Source of the DNA: Moniliophthora roreri
Taxonomy: Eukaryota; Basidiomycota; Agaricomycetes; Agaricales; Marasmiaceae
Length of the DNA stretch: 64,000 nt
NCBI GenBank assembly: GCA_001466705.2
Contig: LATX02000177.1
Location: forward strand, 62,001 to 126,000
Reading direction: 5' to 3'
Shown here: one piece after another, positions 23,672-34,287 of the stretch
Layout of the letters: every line of letters begins with the position of its first letter
Position numbering within the stretch: position 1 is the first letter of the stretch
The notes under the pieces: model-generated
Databases searched by the model: none
Seen by the model: only the letters and a program-made list of their open reading frames with translations
Told to the model about the DNA's origin: nothing
Translations under genes and position numbers: made by a program

Positions 23672-26600
23672 CTGGCACCCTGACACATCATCTCCTCCCT
23701 CTGCAGCTCTGTGACCTGCATCGGCCGAGTCTGACACCTTGTCAGATGCTACGCCATCCTCTGTTTTGCCTAAACCTCGTACAATGCTCCCTTCATCTAC
23801 TAGGAAGCCACATAAGCCCTCCTGGCCATACGAACTGATCTACTCCTTACCTGAAACTCATGCTGCAGAAGCACCCATCTCCATCATTTCCGCTGCCACA
23901 TTCCTTCATGCCTGTAATGAGCCTGGTGTGCAGCAATTCACTCTCTATGCTACAGACCCGAGCACAGAGTCTTCTGGTAAGGCTGGCGACATTGAGCCGG
24001 TTGATATGTCTGCCATCCCTACTCCCTATCATGAGTTTGCATCCGTTTTCGATAAAGATCTTTCCTGGAAGCTTGCCGACCACCAAGAGTTTGACCTGAA
24101 AATTGAACTTGAGGAAGGAGCTCAGCCACCTCTCGGCCATGTTTACCCTCTCTCAAGCAACGAGCTGGCAGCTCTTCGGGAATTCCTAGATGACAATCTT
24201 CGCAGTGGATTCATCACCTCCTCAGGCTCTCTCTTTGGAGCACTGGTACTCTTCATCAAGAAGAAATCTGGGGCCCTACACCTATGTGTGGATTTTCGAG
24301 GTCTTAACAAGATCACCAAGAAGGATCACTATCCTCTTCCCCTCATTTCTGACCTTCTCAATGCCCTGAGTAAGGCCAAAGTCTATATCAAGTTCAATCT
24401 TCGCCATGCATACCATCTCGTATGAATTGCTGAAGGTGACGAGTGGAAAACTGCATTCTGGACCCAATACAGCTCTTATCAATAGAACATCATCCCCAAA
24501 GGACTCACCAACACTCCTGCTGCTTTCCAGCGCTTTGTCAATTCCATCTTCACTGATCTCTTGGACATCTGTGTTGTCATCTACCTCAATGACATTCTCA
24601 TCTATTCTGAGAACATGGACAATCATGAGAAGCATGTTAAGAAAGTCCTCTGGCAATTGAAAAAGCACAGCCTATACTGTAATCTCAAGAAGTGTGAGTT
24701 CCAAATATCCAAATGTGAATTCCTTAGCTTCATACTCTCAGCTGACGGCTTCTGCATGGCTGAAGACAAGGTCTGAGCTATTGCTGACTGGCCCATTCTC
24801 TAAAAAATCAAAGACATCCAATCCTTCCTAGGTTTCTGCAACTTCTACCACTGGTTCATCTATGGCTACTCCGACATCACTATCCCTCTCACTCAACTCA
24901 CTAGGAAGGACGTCCGATGGAACTGGGGACCCGAGGCTCAGAAAGCATTCGAAGACCTTAAGGAAGCATTCACCCGAGCACCGGTACTGACCCACTGGGA
25001 ACCCGACTGCCCAATCACAATTGAAACTGATGCATCTGACTATGCTATTGCTGCCATTGTTTCCATTACCCTTTCCAATGGCAAACTCCACCCAGTCGCT
25101 TTTCTCTCTCAAACTCTCACCGGGGCCAAACTCAACTATGACACACATGACAAAGAATTGCTAGCCATCTTTGAAGCATTCAAGTCATGGCATCACTACC
25201 TCGAAGGTGCTGCTAACCCAATTGATGTTGTCACTGACCACAAGAACTTGGAGTACTTCTCCACTACCAAGATTCTCACCCGATGACAGGTCTGATGGTC
25301 AGAGTACTTATCTGCCTTCAACATGGTAATCTGTTTTCGGCCAGGAAGGTTAGGTGCCAAGCCTGATGCTCTGACTAGATGATGGGACGTCTACCCTAAA
25401 GAGGGGGATACTGGCTACGTGTCAGTCAATTCACAGAATCTTCGGCCCATCTTTACCAAAGAACAGCTGATCTCCTCACTCCGGGCAACCTACTTAGAGG
25501 AACCCATTCTCCAAGCAAGTGTTCTCATGGACATTGAGAAACTTTATTCTGACATCCAATCTGCTCTTCCCTCTGACCCTGAAGCTGTTGCGGGCATGCA
25601 ACATGTGCAGAAAGGTTATAACTGATGGACAATCAATGACTCTGGTCTCCTCCGACTAGATGACAGGATCTTTGTACCCTCAGCCAACAACCTCTGCCTA
25701 CAAGTCTGCAAGCACCACCACAACCACATCCTTGCCAGTCACTTTGGCCAGAACCATATGCTAGCAATCATTCGGTGTTTGTACACCTGGTCTTGGATCT
25801 GGGATTTCATCAAGGATTATGTTAGGTCATGCACTGACTGTGGCAGGAACAAGTCGCATTGACATCAGCTGTACGGAATGCTCAAGCCCTTACCCATTCC
25901 AACCCAACCTTGGGATTCCATCTCTCTCGACTTCATTGAACAGCTCCCTGATTCCAATGGTCACACATCTATCCTCGTCATTATCAATCATGTGTCCAAA
26001 CAAGCCATCTTCATTCCTCTTCTCAAAAAAATCACCTCCAAAACTCTCGCATGACTTTTTGTTATCCATGTTTTCTCTAAGCATGGTGTTCCGAACCATG
26101 TTACTTCCAACCATGGATCTGAATTCATTTTGTCCTTCAGCTGAAGCCTTGGACAAGCCCTGAACATGACATTGCACTTTACCTCTGGTTACCACCCCAA
26201 AGCCGATGGACAGACCGAATGAGCAAATCAGACATTGGAACAGTATCTTCAGATGTACTGCACTTACCAGCAGGACAACTGGGATATCTCGTTACCCCTT
26301 GCAGAGTTCGCTTACAACAATGCTCCCAATGCTTTCACAGGTGTCTCTCCTTTCTTTGCCAATAAGAGATACCACCCGAATATCACAGTACACCCGGAAT
26401 ACCATCTTGCATCTCAGAAAGCTCGCAACTATGTTAGCAACCTCGACGACATACACTAGTTCTTACACGATGAAATCAAGGCTCCACAGGAAGCTTACAA
26501 AACTACAGCCGATAACTGACGAAAACCCGCACCCGATTTCCAAGTTGGCCAGCAAGTCTACATTCTAGCCAAGCACATTAAGATGACTTGGCCGATGAAG

Positions 26601-27059
26601 AAGCTCTTGGAAAAGTACTTAGGTCTATATACAATCATTGCTCAACCCAGCTCCAATGTCTTCACCATCCAACTCTCTGACTACCTCTCCAGTATACACT
26701 CTGTTTTCCATATATTCCAACTTGAACCCTTCCACCCTTCCAAGATACCTAACCACACTGAACCCCCATCACCTCCGGTCAAGATCGATAATGAAGGTGA
26801 ACCTCATTATGAGATATCTGAGATCTTAGACTCGAAGTTGGATCGGCGGTGTAAGTGTCAGTTATGGTACCTTGTGAAGTGGGCTGGCTATGAAGGTACG
26901 GATGAAGAAATCCAATGGGTTTTGGCTGAGGATTTAGACCCAGGCGAAGCACTTGACAACTTCCACTCCAATCTCTCAACCTGCCATAAACCCAGCCCTC
27001 TTGACAAACACAAGGCTGCACTTGCTCAATACTCAGCACTTCGGCTGATTGAACCTTGA
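23672..27059 (+). pseudogene. pol: Element C Ty3/gypsy pol: RT, RNase H, integrase, chromodomain
   Basis: Gag and protease are missing; the reading starts at the D LTR insertion. RT ([20 protein letters not shown], then YLND at 24,582-24,593), RNase H (ETDASDYAIAAIVS), integrase zinc region (CTDCGRNKSH), integrase core (LDFIEQLP, SNHGSEF, DGQTE) and a C-terminal chromodomain (ISEILDSKL...YLVKWAGYEGTDEEIQW) follow in order, ending at TGA 27,059. YLND replaces the usual YxDD, so one catalytic Asp is lost by G-to-A. Many in-frame TGA stops fit decayed CGA codons, for example two in the conserved stretch around 25,285-25,297. This is a different chromovirus lineage from A and B. Confidence 0.92.
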
Positions 27060-27261
27060 CTTTCTCTTTCTTGCATCACACTTCTTGACTCAATGCATAT
27101 AACTAATTATTCGTATTTAATTTTTTTTTGCCAAGATAATTTTTTTTGTACAATACTTCTACTATTTGTCCATGTTCATGGTTCAAGAAACAAAAAAGAC
27201 TTGGCCAGCCCAAGGAGCACTTTAGTCCTCTGGCTCGGCCACTGACGACTCAGCCCCGCTC
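27060..27261. other. Spacer between element C pol and the antisense ORF
   Basis: AT-rich spacer with T-runs near 27,121 and 27,148. The two genes converge here, pol from the left and the antisense ORF from the right. No other feature seen. Confidence 0.5.
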
Positions 27262-28652
27262 TCATGACTCAGCCCTGCTCTCACTCTCAGAACCATCCTC
27301 CAACTCCTCCACAGCCCTTCCCTTTCCCTTGTCCAGCTTTGGCTCTGCTTTCTCCTCCTTCTCTCTGTCCAAGTGCGCTATGTCCAAGACATCCAGTACC
27401 TGCGCCAACCTATGACACAGAGTTTCAGCCTCCTTCTCCAGACACTCCACTTGGCTGAAGAGCTCGTCCAGTTGCTCATTCATCTCGTGCCTCATCTGCT
27501 TGACCTCCAGCAAGATGAGACAGCCGAGCTCAGCAGCACTCTTGTCGGGACTGAAGTCCACATCTGAGTCCTCCACCACTAGACAGGACTTCAGATGTCC
27601 ACAAGCTTTTGGCTTAGAGGGTCCAGCTACGTTCTCTGGCACTTGAGCCACGAAGCTGCATCGGATCTTTGACGATCAGCACACCTTGCAGGCACCGATT
27701 GGCCGAGTCTGCCCATCCCACGTCTCAATCTGCCTCTCACATGCCACTGGATTCTTCTTCCGCTGCTGGCAGTTGTCGCACTCTGAACGAAGTCAGCCTC
27801 GTCCAGCAGGAACTTGTATGACATACCTTGACCATCCTCCACTGACACCCAAACTCCCTCCTCGCTTGAACCCAGCTCTACCCTTATCTGTTTGTGACTC
27901 TCAATAGAGGACTTGGCCAAGGCTCTTGCATGCTTCCAAGAAGCACCTGGGGAAGGTACTTCAACACTGTTGAATCAAAACTTGGTGACTCCCTTACCCT
28001 TCTTTCCTTCGGCTGACTGTCTCACACGAGGGGTCTCATATGTCCCATCATCTTCACCCACCACCAGAGTCATGTTCCTTGCATGAGCACGCTCCTCACA
28101 CTCTCTCCTCAACCTCTCCACCTGTTCCTTCTCTACCCTCTCTTGTTTGGCACGCTCCTCACGCTCTCTCTCTTCCTTCTCTTCCTTCTCAGACTTGCAA
28201 ACTGCCTCCAGCCATGCCAAAATCTGCCCGTCCTCTATCCTCTTGTATGCAACCTGCCACTGCTTCCATTCAGCGAGCTGCTCCTCCTGGGCTTCCACCA
28301 TGGCCAGCCATTCCTCCTCGATTCGGCTCCATGCAGAGTTAGCTACCCTCGTATGAACCAAGTAGAGAGTGGCACTTTCACCAGGTTTGCAGACAGGAAG
28401 AGGGGGGTATTCGGGTTCAAGGACCTCGGCTGGGAATTCAAGAATAGGCATCTCCGGTGCCATTGCCTTGAGAACCTCGGGGTCCTTCCAGGTATGAGTT
28501 GGCTGAGGGTATGTGCAGCTGCCAAGGTCAGGAATGTTGGAAGCAGGGTAATCCTCTGTGGTCTTGTAACTGTCAGTGCTGATCTGAGTGTTTGAGGAGG
28601 CTTTGGCCAACATTGCATGGTTGGATTTTGTGGGGGATTGCAATGGAGTCAA
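27262..28652 (-). pseudogene. Element C antisense ORF: Cys-cluster and coiled-coil protein
   Basis: The gene starts at ATG 28,652 (MTPLQSPTKSNHAMLAK), runs through a highly charged Glu/Arg/Lys helical stretch (EEKEEREREERAKQERVEKE), then VELGSSEEGVWVSVEDG. A one-base frameshift near 27,785 leads into a Cys cluster at 27,658-27,780: C-x2-C-x9-C, a spacer, then C-x2-C-x6-C with a TGA inside. Next comes a coiled coil ([20 protein letters not shown]) and an acidic tail with [10 protein letters not shown]. It lies between pol and the 3' LTR and faces the opposite way. A stop near 27,974 and the TGA make this copy defective. The Cys cluster suggests zinc and nucleic-acid binding; no function is known to me. 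Confidence 0.65.
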
Positions 28653-28816
28653 GTTCCATTTGGGCTTTCTTTTTATATGTTTCCCTTTTCTGCAGCCACA
28701 CGATACTTCCTTCCATCATCTTCCACACCATTCTTTATTGTTCTGCTATTTCCTTTTCTATAACATTCCTCCAGGGTCGGAACCTAAGGGGGGATACTGT
28801 TACACTCATACAACTN

Positions 28817-29939
28817 TCAGCAGCACTCTTGTCGGGACTGAAGTCCACATCTGAGTCCTCCACCACTAGACAGGACTTCAGATGTCCACAAGCTTTTGGC
28901 TTAGAGGGTCCAGCTACGTTCTCTGGCACTTGAGCCACGAAGCTGCATCGGATCTTTGACGATCAGCACACCTTGCAGGCACCGATTGGCCGAGTCTGCC
29001 CATCCCACGTCTCAATCTGCCTCTCACATGCCACTGGATTCTTCTTCCGCTGCTGGCAGTTGTCGCACTCTGAACGAAGTCAGCCTCGTCCAGCAGGAAC
29101 TTGTATGACATACCTTGACCATCCTCCACTGACACCCAAACTCCCTCCTCGCTTGAACCCAGCTCTACCCTTATCTGTTTGTGACTCTCAATAGAGGACT
29201 TGGCCAAGGCTCTTGCATGCTTCCAAGAAGCACCTGGGGAAGGTACTTCAACACTGTTGAATCAAAACTTGGTGACTCCCTTACCCTTCTTTCCTTCGGC
29301 TGACTGTCTCACACGAGGGGTCTCATATGTCCCATCATCTTCACCCACCACCAGAGTCATGTTCCTTGCATGAGCACGCTCCTCACACTCTCTCCTCAAC
29401 CTCTCCACCTGTTCCTTCTCTACCCTCTCTTGTTTGGCACGCTCCTCACGCTCTCTCTCTTCCTTCTCTTCCTTCTCAGACTTGCAAACTGCCTCCAGCC
29501 ATGCCAAAATCTGCCCGTCCTCTATCCTCTTGTATGCAACCTGCCACTGCTTCCATTCAGCGAGCTGCTCCTCCTGGGCTTCCACCATGGCCAGCCATTC
29601 CTCCTCGATTCGGCTCCATGCAGAGTTAGCTACCCTCGTATGAACCAAGTAGAGAGTGGCACTTTCACCAGGTTTGCAGACAGGAAGAGGGGGGTATTCG
29701 GGTTCAAGGACCTCGGCTGGGAATTCAAGAATAGGCATCTCCGGTGCCATTGCCTTGAGAACCTCGGGGTCCTTCCAGGTATGAGTTGGCTGAGGGTATG
29801 TGCAGCTGCCAAGGTCAGGAATGTTGGAAGCAGGGTAATCCTCTGTGGTCTTGTAACTGTCAGTGCTGATCTGAGTGTTTGAGGAGGCTTTGGCCAACAT
29901 TGCATGGTTGGATTTTGTGGGGGATTGCAATGGAGTCAA
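28817..29939 (-). pseudogene. Second representation of the element C antisense ORF (overlap copy)
   Basis: Same protein reading as 27,530-28,652, including the frameshift, the TGA in the Cys cluster and the stop after GVTKF. Identical defects confirm it is the same locus counted twice, or a very recent duplicate. It lacks the C-terminal coiled coil because the contig begins at 28,817. Confidence 0.7.
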
Positions 29940-30072
29940 GTTCCATTTGGGCTTTCTTTTTATATGTTTCCCTTTTCTGCAGCCACACGATACTTCCTTC
30001 CATCATCTTCCACACCATTCTTTATTGTTCTGCTATTTCCTTTTCTATAACATTCCTCCAGGGTCGGAACCT

Positions 30073-30084
30073 AAGGGGGGATAC
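30073..30084 (+). promoter_or_regulatory. Polypurine tract of element C
   Basis: AAGGGGGGATAC lies directly before the TGTTACAC start of the 3' LTR. Confidence 0.7.
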
Positions 30085-30527
30085 TGTTACACTCATACAA
30101 CTCAGCTTGGCTGTGACCTGTACGAGACATGCTTATGCATCTCCTCCATCATAACCTACACGTTCCATTAATCTCCGCCATTGTACATCTTACAACATGT
30201 TTTCTTGTAGTGACATCTTGGTCATTGTCCTCATAGACTACATATGTTCTCCACATTGTATTCTCTTCCAGTAGATATAAACTACTGTACTCTACTGATG
30301 TACTCCAAGTGGAAAATTAACATTGTTCTATGCTCTTTCCCTTTCTCCTGCTACTCCGCTCTCAATCTCGTTCATGCAGAGACTCTTCATCTCAGCTGGG
30401 CTCCGTAGTTCAGTAGTGCTGTTGCCAATAGCTTCAGTGAACCCTTCTCCTTCATATGGTGATCAGCATACGGCACTCTCTTTGCTGTTTGGCCATACTC
30501 GTCCTCATCTTTCACATAGTCCTAACA
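30085..30527 (+). repeat. 3' LTR of element C
   Basis: 443 bp from TGTTACACTCATACAACT to CATAGTCCTAACA. It contains AT-rich promoter-like sequence and the string ACATCTTGGTCATTGTCCTC, shared with the solo LTR at 34,683-35,597. The element inserted into the D2 gene region, which continues at 30,528. Confidence 0.85.
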
Positions 30528-30599
30528 GTAGAAGAAGATGCAGCTGGTCGAGGCTATGGAAGGGTAAATATTAAGTTTGGAGATGGTTCCATAGAAGAT

Positions 30600-31500
30600 G
30601 GAACTCACCTTTTGCTTAGTTTTACTGGAACCACTGGCACAAGCCAGCTATGAGAAAAAGAATATAAGAAATAAGAAAAGAATATTATTGAAGTAAGCAC
30701 ACATACCACTTCAATGATAGGATTAGCATGAGCAGGAGGTTTAATAGTGTGAACAGAGTGTTTAGGGGGTGGCACCTCAACCACATCTTGGTCACCTGAA
30801 CCATCCTCATTGCTGCTGTCTGAGTCTTTGTGATCCAAGATTTCAATGTCATCGTCGATGTCAGGGACATTATGATCAGGATTGTATTCAGCCAAAATAT
30901 CTCCTATAGAAGGGAAATCAGTGGAAGGATTGAGTGGCTGGAGGATAACAATATTAATAAAGAGAAAAAGCAAGATTGGATAGACGGCCATACCTTGAGA
31001 CCCAATGAATGCTTCCAGAAGTGAAATCAAGACTTGGAAGGGAAAGCACTATAAAGGTCATTGGGGATACTGATTGAGAAACGAGAGTCGAGACATTTGA
31101 GAAGCTGAAGTGCCAACATGAAGAGATGCATGAAGGCTTGTGGAAACCAAAATCGTCCACAATATTCATCAAGTGAAGCCTAGAAAGCATGAATATTAAT
31201 AAAAGAAGAGAAAAGAAAAGAATTAAAATCTGAGACATACCAAAGGGGTTTTCATAGATGGAAAGGTGAAATTTGCCAAGGCAGATGCATTGGAAAAAGA
31301 GGAAGCCTTGCCCTCAAGGTGATGCCAGATGTCCTGACAGACAGAAAATAAGAGCATAGAGTGGATATGGAGGATACTAAGAGTTGCAGCATTGACAGCT
31401 GAGAGTTGAGGGAGGGAATCCTTCTTTGACTTAGAGAAGGATGCAGTGGCAGTGGCAGGCTTGCTCTTGATTTTGCAGGTTATGTCGAAGGTTGGAGAGG
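30600..31500 (-). pseudogene. D2 antisense spliced gene, homologue of D1
   Basis: Minus-strand exons with short introns. From the right: a Lys/Ser-rich start and the string AATLSILHIHSMLLFSVCQ (about 31,330-31,390), next a hydrophobic exon with FWFPQAFMHLFMLALQLL (about 31,030-31,180), and an acidic Asp/Ser-rich exon (DIDDDIEILDHKDSDSSNED, about 30,790-30,870). The second matches the D1 exon with LWYPLPCIFLILTLEDLL. Its 3' end is cut by element C. A clear start codon was not found. It runs antisense, away from the D polypurine tract at about 31,896-31,908. Confidence 0.5.
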
Positions 31501-31908
31501 AAAGGAAGAAAGAAAGAGATAGTCCAAGTTCAAAAATGGACCCTGCTTAAATATTTTAAGTGAATAGAATGAGAAGAATATAGAAGAAAATGACCTTACT
31601 GAATTAGGCTACAAGAAGCCTGATGGTAACGGAATAATCTCTTGACACCAAGTATCAGAAGCAGACTTCAAACACATGGTTACAGCAATCATCTGAAGTT
31701 ATGAAAAAGGCAAGAGAAATTGATGCAGAAAGATAAAGACAAGATAAAGATATACCAGAGAGAGATCTTAGTATCATTGGAAAGAGCTTGAAAAGACCTA
31801 CAAGAGGGTGGTTATTTCATATTAGGAGATGTGGTATTAATAGAATCCTATATTTCACCCATAATATTGACAGATTGGGGACAATCCTTTTCTTTAGTTG
31901 GGGGGAGA

Positions 31909-33812
31909 TGATATGCATAACTTTTACCTTTTATTTCACATGCAAATAGAGAACATTTTGCACTTTTATAGTTGAAAATGACATATATAAGGGAATTAAG
32001 GACTAGTGTGAGCCCTGAGCAGCTAGTCAAAGCAAGTAGTAGAGAAGGATATAAAATGTTAGCAGAGTAATGGTTGAAGGGTATCTGACCACTGCTAGTA
32101 TGAAAATAAACAGTGAATCTGAACACAGAGGAGCATCCCAAAACCTGTAGGGAACAACACCACATAATACTTCTCTATCGAAAGCATACTAAAGGGAATA
32201 TTTTCACTTTTAATGATATTTCCAATCTATACCCAACTTGAAGGAAGAATAAGAGCTTTCAATGATACACATACGAGAAACAGATATGAAACAGAGGATG
32301 ACAAATTATCAGCGAGGGATACTGGAGATACTGAATGTCAAATTGAAGAATGAAATAGATGATCAGCTACTGGAAGGGTGCCTGTATCACAGAAAAACAG
32401 AAGACAAAGCTATATGATGAGAAACCAGCATGGCTAAGCTTACATGTAGACTTTAAACAATAGAGATGGAAGCATATTGCGCATCCATAGAGCAGATGAT
32501 AGAAGACAGAGAAGGAAGGAACCATGTGGAGTGGCATGGAAGTATAATATTTTCAAACAGAGTTGGAAGGAGAGCCATTTGATAGAGAAAATTGCAAACA
32601 GTTAGTGTCAGAAGACTGCACAATTGTCAAAGAAAAAGAATAAAAGAGATTATGGCTATGAAGCCTGACTACAATCAGACACTGTGACAGAGAAATTACC
32701 AAACACAGCTCAGTTTATATAATATTTATCACCCAACTCAGTTTTATTTGTATTTGTGACAGATATATTAGATTATTTATGTTGTAGGGTATATAAGGGG
32801 ATGTGTTTTGTAGGTGGACAGCAGGAGAGATACTGCCCACTGATTACCAGAGTGTATGATGTTGTTGTTCAGGTAGAAGAGCTACCAGCANACACAGAGG
32901 AGCATCCTGAAACCTGTAGGAAACAACACTATATAATACTTCTCTATCGAAAGCATACTAAAGGGAATATTTTCACTTTTAATGATATTTCCAATCTATA
33001 CCCAACTTGAAGGAAGAATAAGAGCTTTCAATGATACACATACGAGAATATTATTGAGAAATGGATATGAAACAGAGGATGACAAATTATCAGCGAGGGA
33101 TACTGGAGATACTGAATGTCAAATTGAAGAATGAAATAGATGATCAGCTACTGGAAGGGTGCCTGTATCACAGAAAAACAGAAGACAAAGCTATATGATG
33201 AGAAACCAGCATGGCTAAGCTTACATGTAGACTTTAAACAATAGAGATGGAAGCATATTGCGCATCCATAGAGCAGATGATAGAAGACAGAGAAGGAAGG
33301 AACCATGTGGAGTGGCATGGAAGTATAATATTTTCAAACAGAGTTGGAAGGAGAGCCATTTGATAGAGAAAATTGCAAACAGTTAGTGTCAGAAGACTGC
33401 ACAATTGTCAAAGAAAAAGAATAAAAGAGATTATGGCTACGAAGCCTGACTACAATTGGACACTGTGACAAAGAAATTACCAAACACAGCTCAGTTTATA
33501 TAATATTTATCACCCGGCTCAGTTTTATTTGTTTTTGTGACAGATATATTAGATTATTTATGTTGTAGGGTATATAAGGGGATGTGTTTTGTAGGTGGAC
33601 AGCAGGAGAGATACTGCCCACTGATTACCAGAGTGTATGATGTTGTTGTTCAGGTAGAAGAGCTACCAGCAATCAGTATTTTTCAACCACTTCAGGCCCT
33701 AGCTTAGTTAGTTGTGCAAGAGGCACAGGCTAGTTGAGACCTGAGATTGTAACCCAAACCAGAGATATAAACAAAAGCTAGGAAGAGCTTAGTTTTTTAA
33801 CACAAGAGGTGT
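31909..33812 (+). repeat. LTR-D copy 4, first two contig versions (partial 3' LTR)
   Basis: It starts TGATATGCATAAC at 31,909, directly after the polypurine tract TTAGTTGGGGGGAGA, which marks it as a 3' LTR. It is broken by N at 32,891 and 33,813. The version at 32,892-33,812 shows the uninterrupted site ATTATTGAGAAATGG at about 33,055, where the third version carries an inserted LTR. Confidence 0.75.
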
Positions 33813-34287
33813 NCAGGCTTGCTCTTGATTTTGCAGGTTATGTCGAAGGTTGGAGAGGAAAGGAAGAAAGAAAGAGATAGTCCAAGTTCAAAAATGGACC
33901 CTGCTTAAATATTTGTCGAAGATCTTGAAGATCAATCTAAAATATTTAAGTGAATAGAATGAGAAGAATATAGAAGAAAATGACCTTACTGAATTAGGCT
34001 ACAAGAAGCCTGATGGTAACGGAATAATCTCTTGACACCAAGTATCAGAAGCAGACTTCAAACACATGGTTACAGCAATCATCTGAAGTTATGAAAAAGG
34101 CAAGAGAAATTGATGCAGAAAGATAAAGACAAGATAAAGATATACCAGAGAGAGATCTTAGTATCATTGGAAAGAGCTTGAAAAGACCTACAAGAGGGTG
34201 GTTATTTCATATTAGGAGATGTGGTATTAATAGAATCCTATAATATTAACAGATTGGGGACAATCCTTTTCTTTAGTTGGGGGGAGA

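Larger units (their letters stand above)
27530..30102. repeat. Apparent tandem duplication across N at 28,816 (likely unmerged contig overlap)
   Basis: Bases 27,530-28,815 recur at 28,817-30,102 (1,286 bp), with no difference where I compared. The left copy ends at the N inside the LTR start (TGTTACACTCATACAACT); the right copy begins right after the N inside the antisense ORF. So the second antisense ORF copy (28,817-29,939) is not an independent gene. Confidence 0.8.

Noticed and set aside
27262..28595. Plus-strand Pro/Ser/Leu-rich ORFs over the antisense gene of element C
   Set aside because: They are low-complexity shadows of the Glu/Lys-rich minus-strand protein. Cys spacing and coiled coil support the minus strand.
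27530..30102. Two adjacent antisense zinc-cluster genes
   Set aside because: Both share the same frameshift and stops and are split by an N at the overlap border, so they count as one gene.
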